Below, in pieces: positions 26,143-38,489 of a stretch of DNA of 64,000 nt. The notes beneath the pieces are model-generated. The model searched no databases. It saw only the letters and a list, made by a program, of their open reading frames with translations, and was not told the DNA's origin. Each line of letters begins with the position of its first letter. The first letter of the stretch is position 1. This stretch comes from Epiperipatus broadwayi. Its lineage: Eukaryota > Onychophora > Udeonychophora > Euonychophora > Peripatidae. The position numbers and the translations under genes are program-made. The stretch is taken from contig JAQFVV010006336.1 in assembly GCA_028023455.1 (NCBI GenBank), forward strand, positions 308,001 through 372,000. Reading direction: 5' to 3'.

Positions 26143-26988
26143 ATCTTCTATAAAATTTGTGTTAGAAGGAGGGGGGTTAGATTTTGGTAAGTTAAAATTT
26201 TTAGATCTTTTGGTGATTAGAAATATAGAAACTAATTGTTTATTGTGCAGTCATTTAGTTAAAAGTAAAGAATTAAGATCTATAATTAAACCTGATAGCT
26301 ATCAGTTTGTATCTCATAAAGTAGCTGCTTTAAGGAATTATTGTCATAGGAATATTAAATTAAATAATTCTAGGGGGGTAGCTTTGTTTCAGAAATATCA
26401 ATTTTATAAAGATTATTTAAGTGTTGGATACTCTGATAAATTTGTTAAAAGTATTTTATTTAATAGTAATATTTGTAAGGATGTAAAGGTTAAAGAAAAA
26501 TATGATTTTATTTCTTTGCCATTTAAATTGTCTTCTTATAAAATTGTGTGTAGAAATAGTAAATTGTTTGGAAATAAGAAAATTGCTTGGAAAAGGGGTG
26601 TTACATTGAATAATTTATTGAATAATACAAAGGAAGTTTTTGATAGAAAGACTATTCCTGGTGTGGTATATTTTATTCCTTGTTTATTTTGTAAGAAGGT
26701 TTACATAGGTCAGAGTAGTTTGAGTTTAAATGAAAGAGTAAAGGTTCATAAAAGTAGAGTTAAAAATAGATATCTTAGTTCTGCTTTGTATGTCCATGAA
26801 AAAGATACAGGCCACACTATTGATTTTGATGAAGCTAAGGTTGTCTTCTTTGAGATCGGAAGATCAAAAGAAGAATTAAAGAGTCTTTATTATTGAAAAT
26901 TTATGATTCTGAAGCAATTAACTTATTTAAGAGTTCTTTTAATATTAAGGGTGGATGGGAAGTGAATGGATTTGTGGGTAGTTTTTAA
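26126..26988 (+). pseudogene. Penelope-like linker and GIY-YIG endonuclease, two frames
   Basis: This region continues the RT after the frameshift at about 26140. Residues (from 26126) about 10-170 are a basic linker. The GIY-YIG domain follows, with GVVYF at 179-183, a Cys pair C-x2-C at 186-189 typical of the nuclease linked to these elements, YIG at 193-195, catalytic Arg204 in NERVKVH and His208. A second frameshift at about 26870 ends this frame at 26894-26896 (TGA). In the other frame the C-terminus continues to TAA at 26986-26988, ending GGWEVNGFVGSF. The domain would nick the target DNA to prime reverse transcription. Motifs are intact, so the damage is only in the frame. The call rests on motif order and on linkage to the RT. 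Confidence 0.92.
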
Positions 26989-27128
26989 TAGTATATATAA
27001 GTTGTGTTTTTTTTTATTATTTCTTTACACTTGAGAAGTCTGCTTGTAGCAGTGAAACCTTAGGTTGTGTTTTAATATTATTTTTATTCTGGTCTGGTTT
27101 AATTTTAGATTTGGGGTAGTTTTGATTT

Positions 27129-28121
27129 GATATATATATATATATATATGCTGTTACATTATTATAATAAGTAAAATTAGAAATTAAAAGTAAAAAGTTA
27201 GCAAATAAAAATTTGTTTTAAAAATAAGTCATCTAAACTCATATATATATATATAAAATCACACAGATGGAAAAATTATTAAAAGAAAACTTTATTAAAA
27301 AAAAAAAAAGTTTTAAAACTAAATTTTAAGAAAAAAACAAAGTTATAAAGATATATATATATATTTAAGAATGTACAATAATTTAATTAATGCTATTGTG
27401 CAAAATGGAAATGATTATTTTCAATTAGTCAAAGTAAACTAGCCCTTGGGCATCTCAAAATTTATAATTAAAGGTCAGATAGGAGAGAAAAACAATAGGA
27501 ACAGAATAGCCAATAGAAGAAATCCCTCAGGAAATGGACCTCAGTGAAAGAATAATCATCATCATGACATTATATTGAGTTAATCTACAATTTTAATATA
27601 ATAAGGAAAAGATTGGAAATAAATTGATAGGTGTGTTATAAGTGTTAGTACCGGGAGAGCTGAAGGAGAAGGGGTTGAAAAGACACACTTTCAATCCCTT
27701 TAAGTTTCTCCAAAAAAAAAATGAAAAATTGTTTTCCTATATTGTGGACTCCAGAACACCAAGACACTGCAATAAAATCCAGCAAACAACCATACCAGAT
27801 ACAGTAAAGGATCTCCATATAAACACAAACAGAACAGCAACAGCATACCTGTCTCCTCAGGATGTCATGGAAAACTGTAATAACTTTATGAACTCTAATG
27901 AACTTTAACTATAAAACTTTCCCAGTATTTAAATAGAAATAGTATATGTATTTAATGGATTATGTTCTGTACATGAGGGGTCAGATTGACCTTTAGGTCA
28001 ACATGGGTGTGACAACAATCTCAGCCTAAGGGTGGCCTTTGAGCATTCCATCATCAGATTTTCAATTGGATAGACAGTTGAAGAGTTGGAGTGTGGAATA
28101 CATTGAAGCCTGTCCATTAAA
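27129..28121. other. AT-rich DNA with moderately higher G+C at 27640-28120, nothing identified
   Basis: It contains (AT)n tracts (27130-27148, 27240-27255, 27350-27362) and then a more balanced stretch. An 88-codon frame at 27642-27908 begins with GTG, not ATG. It has an ordinary residue mix (for example SRTPRHCNKIQQTTIPDTV) but no family was recognised. It may be an old element fragment. 27960-28120 (GGGGTCAGATTGACCTTTAGG...) leads into the half foldback copy. Confidence 0.35.
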
Positions 28122-28340
28122 GTAGGAAGATTTGCTATCTTAATAGATATCTGAGCACTTGTAGCATATATGCATAGAGATGGTAATCTGGACCAACTGA
28201 TGATTGCTGGTTTAGCATGAAATACGTATATTGGTGATTATTTATCTTTTCAACATATGTGTGTTCAGGTGTATCAGTGTTATGAGATAGTGTGGAGAGT
28301 GGTGGGTCATGTGAAAGTCTGTGCTCATATCCTGTCTATT
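28122..28340 (+). repeat. Half copy of the foldback element (right arm and spacer)
   Basis: This aligns with 13728-13931: GAAGATTTGCTAT spacer, then TCTGGACCAACTGATGATTGCTG, GCATGAAATACGTATATTGGTGATTATTTATCTTTT and GTGAAAGTCTG. The left arm is absent, so this is either a deleted foldback copy or the single-arm progenitor from which the foldback was built. Confidence 0.75.
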
Positions 28341-28379
28341 AAATCATGTATTAATAATTATTTTTATTGAATGTATTTT

Positions 28380-29452
28380 TTTAAAAAATCATTTCCATTA
28401 ATTTATTTTTCCCATTCTTTTAAATGTTTATTATGTTTTTTGTTTTTCTTTTTTCATATTAAGCTAAAACTTTTTATTAAATCATGTTAAATTTAAGTCG
28501 GGCATGAATGGCTGCATAGATTTGTAAAGTTACGTTAGTTTAGGGAGGGTAAATCTTAGGTTATTTGTTTCAGAGTTAAATTAGGTCAATGGATTGGATG
28601 TATTGGTGTAATTAGTAAATGTAGCATAAAGATACACTATGCGCAGGCTCACCTTATATGCTGCACTTGGGAAAAATAAGACCCATTTCTTATTGACCAT
28701 CGGAAGCAGACAGTATTCCCTGCTTCTTGGATCACCCCTTTAGCCTATGAAATAGTATAGTAAGATGGCAAAAATGACCGCAATCCCTTCCTAAGGAGTT
28801 TTCTTTTTTATTGCTCTTATCGCCAGACAGAAAAAGTATTCCTGTACTAAACAAGAGACATTTCTTCTCAATAACTGTGCTGTTCAGATGTATATTTCTG
28901 ACAGGACTGTATTATGCTGTCATATTAATGCTGCATTGAATACATTGATATATCAGGTAGATTGGCGTTAGTTTGATTACGAATGTTTGGCCTTGGGTTA
29001 AATAAGGGATATAGGATATTTTCTTTTTTGAGTGCAATCTATATAGTCTATCCATACTCGACACTCTAATAAAATATTAATAAATTCATCTGTGCGAACT
29101 CATAAAAAAAAAGTTAAAATGTAAATTAAATTCTAAAGTAAATATACTAAAGTAAATAATTCTAAATTTTATATATGTGCAAAATAAATGTTTCTGTATA
29201 TAGTTAATCTGGCAGTGGCTTATTCTTATTTTTCATTATCATTCTTTCCTTAAAAATAAAGTATACATTATCTTTGCTGCTCCACAAGCTAGTGACTGGG
29301 GCTAACGGTCTATAATAAAATAAAATTGAATCTTAACTTAAGTATCTGCCTTTAATATAAATTTTCCAGGTTCGAATGGCCTGGTGGCACCCTTGTATGG
29401 CAGATATGGTAAGACTTCTGATCTTCCCTGACCATAATAATAATAATAATAA
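28380..29452 (+). repeat. Unclassified 1.1-kb interspersed repeat, plus-strand copy with (AAT)n tail
   Basis: Inverted relative to 17397-18640. Matching blocks in order include AAATTTAAGTCGGGCATGAATGGCTGCATAGATTTG, AATCTATATAGTCTATCCATACTCGACACTCTA, CTGGCAGTGGCTTATT, CCAGGTTCGAATGGCCTGGTGGCACCC and CCCTGACCA. It ends in a short (ATA/AAT)n run (29434-29452), the sort of 3' tail left by non-LTR retrotransposition. GGTTCGAATGGCC looks like a polymerase III B box, but no A box at the correct distance was recognised. No coding frame. It is adjacent to the half foldback copy at 28122-28340, and whether the two belong to one larger element is unresolved. Confidence 0.75.
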
Positions 29453-32400
29453 TATATATATATATTCACATCATAATGAAGGTCTCCTGTCTATACTTTT
29501 TCTTATATAGTATGAAACTTTTTTATTTTCAAATGATTAACAACAATACTACAGCTGGTCACAGAAAAAAAATGTAAAATGTTTTTCGGATAATAGTAGA
29601 TCTCCTCATCCTATGCCAGAAATATCTATAGAAAGCTTGAGTAATCAATGGATATATCCCCATTTTTAGATCAGTTTTTACATGTTATTTCCTGCTGTCC
29701 ATTGATTATTTAAGCCAACAATAGATGGCTCTAGAATAGGATGAAGACAAATACTTTTGGAAGCTAATGAGAAAGTCATAATTTTTTTTCTCTTGATGTT
29801 CAATAATTGTTGTGAGATCTATCCAGCATAATAAATTCTATTAATGGAACCTAGTTATCAAAAACATTATTCCATAGGAGTTCCATTTAAAATATCCAGA
29901 CTATAAACTTTTTTTATGTTTGGAATTAAACCAAATATTTTGTTTACTAGTCATTCAACAAATGAACTAGTTCTCAATTAATATATAAATATAAAATAAA
30001 TATTTTCTATCATTATAATTATTTTTATTAACTTGTTGATATCAAATAGAATATTTATTTGAAACATTTTGTTTGGTTTTTTTTTGTGATGCCAAAATAA
30101 ATAAATTATTAATGGTATACGATTTTTAAAAACTAAAGAAAAAGAAAAAAAATATATCATAAAAAATATTTTAATTTATTTAACAAAATGACTTTTTATT
30201 AGATGTAGTATACATTTCTAACTAAATATTTTTTTATAATTATCGGAAATTAATAATGATATATATTGTGAACTTCATAAAAAATCAATTACACTATATA
30301 ATTAAATAAAGTAATGATAAAATATTAAATATGCAAATTTTAATAATAATAAAAAATTAAATACCTTAAGATCCAAAAGTAATATCCAATAAGGCACATA
30401 AAAAAAGAAACAAATATATAAATAAAAAGTATAATAAATGTAAAAAAATAATTATAAACATAATAATTTAAAATAATTGGATAATATACAGTCAAAATTT
30501 TTTTTAATGATATTATTCTAGTTCTTAAAAAGTCGCCATTTATTTACAAAAATAATGAATTAGTTACAAAATATTAAAATTTATAAAATATTTGCTTTGT
30601 AAAAATCTTTTAGTGGAGAATATTCCATACATTGATTATATATATACATCTTCACATATATTATAGATGTATAACCTACATACATACTTTCACAAATGGC
30701 TTCTGACTAATTGGTTTGTACTTAGATGTGACAAATTATTACATTGCATTTATTTACAAGCCACTTTATTTTGCATTATTCAAATTATAAGAGATGCAAC
30801 AGGTATATTAGCTAGAATATAATATAGAAATCTCTTTGCTTTGCCATCTAATATTTCCAGTTCTATAATAAGTTTTTTGGCATCCTAAATATATTAAACA
30901 TTTAGTGACTTTTCTTAATCAATACCTGATTGGTTCATAAATACAATGATTAAATGACAAGATCACTGATGAAGTAAATTTCAAATAAATTTAAAATGAT
31001 CAAATGAAAATAATGTAGCAGTAATGTGCATCTCCCATTTAACAGACACAAATAGGCATTGCCTATTTATCTATCTTATGTTATTCTGGAGTGTTCATAA
31101 AATAAATTAGTGCTTACAAAACTAGATAATAGTAATTTTACTATTAATTTAATATTAAATCAGTGGCATCCATTAATCTATGAATTTTATTTATAATTTA
31201 CTTTAACCCTTTTACAAATTTAGCAGTGATAAAAAATTTTTAACTAAAAAATTATATTTAAAATATATTGCAGTATAGATATATAATGATATAATGCTAT
31301 CTATAAGTTTATAATATGGATTTATATATATTGTACTTTTGCCATTATTTAATTTAATTACTATTTTTTTTTTTTTTAAATTTCAGCTGTTAGTAATAAC
31401 ACAGTTTAGTATATGATACAAAGTATGGATGGGATTATTTTTCTCTCCTCTTCAGATATTTCTATTATGACTACTAACAGTATTGGTATGGGAATTGAAC
31501 CAGTGATCTTTAGACTCATGAATACTGAATTTAAAGTGACATTATAATTAGTTAGATTAGAAATCAATAAACTATGGCTCACAAGCCACATGTATCTCTT
31601 TGATCACAATCTCTTATCTCTTTTTATCATCATAAACATAAACACATTTTCTATTTCCTCTTGTAATTTGTAAATAAATATTTAGATGACATTTAGGAAA
31701 GGAAGAAATGCACATTACAATGTTATTTCTGGAATTTAGCCATACTATTAGTAATTATTATATTAAGAATTAGTAAAAAAATCAAATTGTGGAAGTAATT
31801 TTTTGTTTTGTTTGTTTATTTTTAAGAGAATTTTTATTTTCATTAAGATGTATACAGATTCTATTATGTTCTATTATTAAAATAAATGTTCAAATATATC
31901 CATAGTCATTCAAAAATTTATATATTTCATGAATCAGTTTTTCAGCTCCTTTCTTATGGCTTTTTTTTTTTTTTTATAGGGGAGATATGATATTTAAGCA
32001 AAACTTTTCATGTTAAAGAGTTTTCTATTCTGTTAAATGCAACACTCAGTAGAAATCATTCAGAAAATTTTATATAGATAACAAAAAAAAAAAACATCAA
32101 AAGAAAAAAATACTAATATGTAACCAATATAATATCAAAGTGCTTTACAAAGCTATAGAACATTTCAAGAAATCTTAACTTCTACAAATCATAAACATGA
32201 AATGCACAAAAAAAAAAAAAGAATTTATAAAACACCATAAGAATGTGGAAGGACATATATTAATAAGATTAGTAGCTTCATCTAAAAAACATTAAAGAAC
32301 ACAAAGTGATAATATAAAATACAATACAGATATGTTTAGAATATTAGCACATGTATGTACTAATTAATACATGTTCAATTGGGACAATACAAGAATATTG

Positions 32401-32639
32401 GGCAAAAAGAAACAGGAAAAATAAGAAAATTTAAAGAAACTTCTTTCATGACTATAAAAAATAATTCTAAATCAACTTAATTGCTAATTTATAATATTTG
32501 GAAATCACTCAATAATCTTGATTTAAAAAATAATAATAGAGAAATCAGAAAGATCTCTATATATGAGTACATGAAATGTCTACTGACGCTATTTTAATAA
32601 AATATCCTAATTGATTAAAATGTCAGATTTAATTCAATA
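29453..32639. other. AT-rich, nothing recognised
   Basis: Very AT-rich DNA with homopolymers (30080, 31365, 31965, 32080, 32210). No convincing frame, repeat copy or RNA gene. Confidence 0.65.
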
Positions 32640-32642
32640 TTC

Positions 32643-32727
<85 letters not shown>
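32640..32727. repeat. (AT)n microsatellite
   Basis: Near-perfect dinucleotide array of about 80 bases followed by a T run. Confidence 0.97.
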
Positions 32728-32729
<2 letters not shown>

Positions 32730-32794
32730 TTTTATATAAAACTTTGGTTTGGTTTCTTTGCTAGTACTGTCACTGATCAGGTCAGCAACATTAG

Positions 32795-33052
32795 AAAAAA
32801 GAAGAAAATAACACTACTCAAAAAGGAACATTCTATACTAATTGGTATGTTATGACTAACAGTTCAATGTATTGTACCGGTCAAAAAGAAGCCAACACAT
32901 CAACAAACCCAAATTCAAAGTCGGATTCAAACTCAGGCGGTTCAAAAGAATTCAAACCCAACTCACGAGCTCAGATCAAATCAATGGATGACATATATCA
33001 ATGGTACATGACTATGTGCCAAGGAACTAGCTCAACGGATGATGATGATTAA
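32795..33052 (+). CDS. Small acidic-tailed reading frame, unidentified (possible exon)
   Basis: The frame is open from just after TAG (32792-32794) to TAA at 33050-33052, with an ATG at 32861-32863 region context and an alternative in-frame start at 32852. It has higher G+C, several CpG and balanced codons, in contrast with the (AT)n array just upstream. The product is hydrophilic, with a Ser/Asn/Thr-rich low-complexity stretch (NPNSKSDSNSGGSKEF), then a short helical-looking MDDIYQWYMTM and a terminal Ser-Ser-Thr-Asp-Asp-Asp-Asp. A putative acceptor TTGGTTTCTTTGCTAG ends at 32764, but the TAG at 32792 would interrupt a frame joined there, so exon limits are unclear. The family is not recognised. 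It could be a terminal exon or a mobile-element protein tail. Confidence 0.35.
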   Translation, partial: KKEENNTTQKGTFYTNWYVMTNSSMYCTGQKEANTSTNPNSKSDSNSGGSKEFKPNSRAQIKSMDDIYQWYMTMCQGTSSTDDDD

Positions 33053-36036
33053 TGAGACCCCTGATTTAACTCTAATGAAGTATAATAAAATAACTAAGAA
33101 TCTTTATAAGTCAACTCATATATATATATGTTCGGGTTGCCAATACAGATAGCGAGCATTAATATTAAAAATAATTATTGAATAAGAAAGAAAGTTAAAA
33201 ACCAAATGTGTTAATAAAATGTTTAATAATAATAATAATTTTGTTCAACTTTTAGATTATGATATAGATTATCTCTAGTCTTTAAACGGCATTTATATTT
33301 ACAATAAGAATGGCAGTCCTTATTATATGCCAATACGATTACGCAATATTCTAGGAGAAATATCTATCTATCTATGCCCCAACGAGGAAGTAAAAGTAGA
33401 TAAAGGTATTTGGCTGTGACAGAAATTATGATTCAAATTCTAAAAGAAAGAATGTGAGATTTATTTTCACATTCGTAAATCAATTCACAAAGAGCAAGAT
33501 ACGTGTTTAGGGCATAACTTTAATATTTAATAGAAAACTTATTTAAGTATAAATAAACATGAATTTGTTCGACTTTAATAAAATCAATTCATCACGATTT
33601 ACGAGCATGAGAGCGGGCTTTACTGGAACTGAGAAATAAACGGTACTGACGACTTATGAGCTATAAGAATAAATATGAAAAATAATAGCTTGTCTGTGAT
33701 TTGAGAAAATAGCAGGGCGCTTGTATTTGACAAGTCTTTGATGCCCTATATGAAGGATCCATAGAACATGGAAAACCAGGTTGGGTCGTGGCCTCGAACC
33801 TTTGGTGTTCCAAATATAAAACGAGCAAGTGAGGAAGTACTTTCTTCCTATGTAATTTAATGAACAGTAATATCACCGAGGACAAGCCTGTGAAGCAGGA
33901 GATGGCTCGCGTCAGCAACGTTCGGAAAAATGATGACTTGGTAATCATCTTTTAATTAATAATAAAACGCATTTTATATAACGAATGCTCTATGTGATGA
34001 CCTGATCAAGTTAACTTAAAGTCAAATGTGCTTTAATCAACAAATATTTAATGCAATTAGAAAATACTTTAATTATACCCTAAATCTCATGCCCTCCCTG
34101 AATATTAATAGAAAGTATAACATTTGAATTAGAATATATATTCATTTAATTCCTTTATCGACCTTTTTGCGAAACAATATATTAATGTGAATAAATAACT
34201 ATTATAAATTCAGTAAAGTGGGCGGGAGCATAGGTTAAAAATTGAGCTAATAATTTGTTGTTATTAGCCATTAATAAAATAGCAAAAATTGTACAAATCC
34301 TTCAACTCGATAATTAATAGAACTGTATCAAAATAGTTCTAGTGGGTAAGAATAACTGTAAAAATAAATATAATATTATTTAACAAGGCAAATGCAACGA
34401 AGGAAATTATTATCGAGTTGAAGTTATTATTGGCATATAATAAAAAATAAACAACAATAATAAATCACACAATAAATATATATAATATAGTAAATGAACC
34501 GCCATCATAAGAAAAGAGAAAGTTAACAAATATTAAATTTAAAGACTAGAGATTAAGATAGAGAATTACTACATAATTTAAAATAGCATTAATACATTAA
34601 GGAAAGAGAAGAACTTTTAACAGTACTTAATTTAAAGGTAGTGTAAAATAAAGTTCGAATGCCGGCGGCGAGAAAGTAGCGGTTCATATAAAAAAGATAT
34701 TACCATTTCATCATGGTTGGCTCCTTAAATTACACATGGAAGAGTCCAGTTGGATGAAACGTAGATGCGCATTTTGGAAAATTATTTGAATGACATTTTG
34801 AAGGATTTCTCAAAGGTTTCGGCAGCTTATGATTGGTATATGAATTTTTATATTACAGCCACATTGAAGATTTTCAGTGGACTTCAGGAACTGTAGTCAG
34901 ACTCCTGAAGTTAAGCCCCCCCCCACCATGGTAGAACCACTATTTTACTTTATAATTTAACTGGGCGGCTTCTTCTCTAATGAAATATATATGGTTTCTC
35001 TTAATGAGAAATAATAGCTGCTTGGAAACTTTTCCTGGGCTCTTTATACTGTATCTGATGCCTTCAGGCTAGCGCTTCTTTCCTAATCAATCTTACAAAA
35101 ATTTACTAGTTGTTTTTAGATACATTCCTTCGATAAGGCTTTCAAACTCATTAACTTGAATTCATTTTCTAATTAGAAAATGAATTTTTAAAATCAGAAA
35201 ATGATTTTAATTAGGACCGTCCTTACATTTTAAATACTTATCTTTTTCTAATTAATAAAAACTTTACCCATTGTTTTTGGAAAGCGACAATCTGAAAGCT
35301 TATCGAAAGAATGTAGCTTTTAATCACTAAAAATTTGAACAAATTATTTAAAGTAAAATAAAACATTTCCGACGCAATGAAACTTTAGAACAAATATGTA
35401 CATTTAAATATTTATAAATATATACGCACAATCCATGCAGTTATAATATATATAAATTCATGAATAATTCTAACATGAATTTATTAATAGAAATGATTAG
35501 TTTAAATCTCAAATGAGTTAATTTTAACACACATTTATAATAGTTTTTCTTTAAGGAAACTAGCGTGGACTGAACGTATAAAGCCCCATTGCATCGGAAA
35601 TTCAAGGTTAGAACAAGGGTTTGAAGTTAGCTACATGTGAAAGATCATGAAGCTAGGATAGAACTTAGATCTGACTGCTTCAGTATTCAGAAAAAAATAA
35701 AAGTTGATTTTTTTTCTAAGAACATTTAATAATTCAACTAGATAATAGAAGTAACTGCAAGTAAAATGTCATTATTACAAACTTTCAGACAAACAACATA
35801 TATCTATTGAAATAGTAAGATTCACTCTGCAAATCTGAGTTTCACCTTTCCTCATTCCTCACCTACCTAAACCCTAGTCTATAGTAATGTATGTGAACTG
35901 TGCTAACTGGCCGAGGTATACACATATGTGAATTACTTATTATAGATATGTGATTACTATTAATAATAATCCAACAGAAATAATAATAAATTAATTGGTG
36001 TTATAATATAAAGTATGTTCACACGTGGGTATATAC
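33053..36036. other. Higher-G+C repeat-like DNA, possible LTR of another element from 33129
   Basis: No supported gene. 33129-33141 reads TGTTCGGGTTGCC, the reverse complement, with one mismatch, of GGCAACCCAAACA at 40088-40100, and looks like the start of an LTR. Downstream there is promoter-like DNA (ATATAAAACGAGCAAGTGAGG near 33815), a stretch of higher G+C with CpG (33660-33940, 34640-34700), and a C9 run at about 34917. No matching far end or second copy was found inside the window, so a solo LTR is only a suggestion. The minus-strand frame at 33661-33948 shows no domain and is not called. Confidence 0.4.
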
Positions 36037-36924
36037 TGAAGTGGTAAATCTGTGGTACATATTTAACTTCACTGTCTGATGACATTACATACCTTTAAAG
36101 TAGGGTTTGAACCTGTTTATATGTTTATTTGGCTATCCAGGGATGTTAAGCACACACATATACACATATCACTTCCACCATGTGTAACCAGTTGAATTAT
36201 TATTTTAGCTTAAGTATATTTTATTTCTAAGCTTGTAAATTCCCTTCACTTAGATAATTGTGTATGTGCGTTTATCTATTACAGAAATAAAAATAAATAC
36301 AATTAATGTAGAGCTAAAGCAATGCCAGAAAATTCTAGAAAGTATTATTACAATTTAAAAATGTCATTCTCATTTAACTATTTCAAGTCAAACCAAAAAT
36401 CATATTTTAAAGTTATTTGCAATTTTAAAAATATGTTTAAATAGTGCTTTCTGGAATGTATTGTTTACATCTTCCAATATTGCTAAATTTCAAGTATAGG
36501 AGGAGCAGAAGTTCTAGGAATGCACAAAAGGAGTTCAAATCACTCTTCTCTGGTATTTGTTTGGAGAGTGGAAGCAAAATGAACTGTGAGTAAAAAGAAT
36601 TTGCCTCCCTGACCATAGATCACCTTTGTTCTGCCTCCCTGCCATGCCATCGCTGCTTGAGAACTATTATGTTTAACCATAAAAGAATATTGGAAGATGC
36701 TTACCATTATTTTATTAATATTTTGCCTTGCTAAACTTCGTATACGTTATTATAAGTGACCACCATAACTTCTAAAGGTAATCCGTTTTGCCAAAGAATG
36801 AACTCTTAATTCTCCTCACTTCACTTTCTTCCTAAATCTTAATTGTAATCATAATGTAATCTTTATTTATTTGGTAACTGACTATAAACTTAATTATCTT
36901 TAAATTTGTGATTTTCTCTCTTAA

Positions 36925-37681
36925 CTCTTATAATGCATGACTCGTCTAAAAATGAGAAGATTTGACATCACTCTAAATCGGCTACTTTTTATCCCACGTA
37001 TACATATGATACGTCATTAGAAAGAAAATCAAAAGTTCTGTAAGATGGTGCCCTCTTCAGAGTTATTTTACAAGTAAAAAATCAATAAAAATGACCATAT
37101 ATGTCAAACAAAACCAAAGCACCACCTCCTCACCAACTTTTCTTGAATCTTATTGGCTGTCCCACTTCTGTCAGAAAGGGTAATGGCTGCCAAAAAGTTA
37201 CGTTTGTTTTGATTTTTATTATGAAAATGATAAACGAATGTTTACAACATTTTAAACAATATTTGAATTGAATTACAAATTATTATTGATAAAATAATAC
37301 TAAAAATCAAATTATTTTAGAAAAATAGTTAAGATATTACCAAGAATTATTTATTTATTGCTACATATTGATCGTAACGTAAAGTGAAAAAAAAAAGATC
37401 GCGTCAGCAATCTTTTTTGGTTGGTTGAATAGCGGTTACTTTTATTTCACTGCAATTGAATATTTTTTAAATTATAAATCAAATTTTATTTTTGAAAAGA
37501 TTTTCGTTTGCTTTCGTAATCTGAAAATTCAGTAATATACTTTTTACAAACGAAACTAACATATTTATATTATTAAAAGTGATCTATTTTAACAATAGAT
37601 TTTGTTAAAGTTGTGAGTTGGCCAATTACAAGTTTTGATTTTTAACTCATTCGGCCAATTATATAATCATCGTTCAAAAGG
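36925..37681. mobile_element. 757-bp piggyBac-like MITE in the 5' LTR, flanked by TTAA
   Basis: The 5' LTR has an extra 757 bases between TTAA at 36921-36924 and TTAA at 37682-37685. The 3' LTR has a single TTAA at the same place (46152-46155, in TCTCTCTTAAGTTTTAAAT), a clean empty site. TTAA duplication is the hallmark of piggyBac-type transposases. The ends are loosely inverted: CTCTTATAATGCATGA on the left and, reverse-complemented, CCTTTTGAACGATGA on the right, similar in style to piggyBac ends (CCYTTT...). GGCCAATTA occurs twice near the right end (37619-37627 and 37653-37661). There is no transposase frame, so it moved with help from another element. Confidence 0.85.
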
Positions 37682-38489
37682 TTAAGTTTTAAACTTGTTC
37701 TTTGAAACGCTAGCACAGAATTATATATATTTAAAATCTATCACTAGTTTTAAGTTTCACGCTCTAATTATATTTTTTTCATGTGGCAAAACTTATTTAA
37801 ACTATGTATCTTATTAATTAGTTTTAGTATGCTAATGTTTCAATCTAGCGAACTTATATTATTTCAATCATCATTCCGATATTTTTTGGAATATTTAAAT
37901 AGTTAAATGTAAAATTTCTTATTGAACGCTGTTTGCTAGGTTAAATATTTTGAAATGTATGCTTAATGGCAGATTGTTTAAAATGTCATATTATGGGGTA
38001 AAATAAACTTTTTGTTGTTGACACTGTTTATTTAGATGCATTTTATGTTTTCTAAAATGATTTTAATTACTAACCTATTTTAAATAATTATTTATTGCTT
38101 TTATGCCATCGAGCATTAGTTTGTGATATATTGTCATTTAAAAATACTTGGGCTTGTTAAATAGGAAAAATAATATTTTTGCCTCTTTTATTTTCGACAT
38201 CCTAAATTTATTAAAGTTATACGTACGATGCTGAGTGGGTTATTATTTTATCATGGCATTACGCATGATATTATTGCTTTATTTAAGCTTAAATTATTTC
38301 ATTAGTCATTTAAGACTTAAGCCATATTTGTGTTGCTTACTTATGATAGCATTTTAAAGAATTTATATTTTGCTTTATCATATTTATTCATCCGAACTCC
38401 GGATTTTCTTCGCATAACTCATCTAGGAATGAGGTTTGGTAGAACCGATCTCAGGATAAACATTAGAGTATTAAGGCTCTGCATGTAAA

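Larger units (their letters stand above)
25119..27128 (+). mobile_element. Penelope-like element, plus-strand copy, 5'-truncated
   Basis: The coding strand is G-rich relative to C. The body carries the RT (about 25119-26140), a linker, a GIY-YIG nuclease (about 26640-26800) and a C-terminal tail to a stop at 26986-26988, then a 3' untranslated end finishing TTTGGGGTAGTTTTGATTTGAT beside an (AT)n tract. Two frameshifts (about 26140 and 26870) break the frame. With the minus copy at 22136-24720 it forms a head-to-head pair. It is 5'-truncated at AGATATTCTTGGTAAAGGCCC, a sequence also present internally in the minus copy (about 24025-24050), which shows where the cut is. No hammerhead ribozyme core was recognised in the terminal segments. 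Confidence 0.95.

Noticed and set aside
24912-27128. Hammerhead ribozyme in the Penelope-like terminal segments
   Set aside because: Such ribozymes occur in Penelope-like ends, but the CUGAUGA...GAAA core was not found; only an isolated GTGAAACC is present.
33661-33948. 95-codon minus-strand frame
   Set aside because: No domain or start context; it lies in LTR-like higher-G+C DNA where chance open frames are expected.
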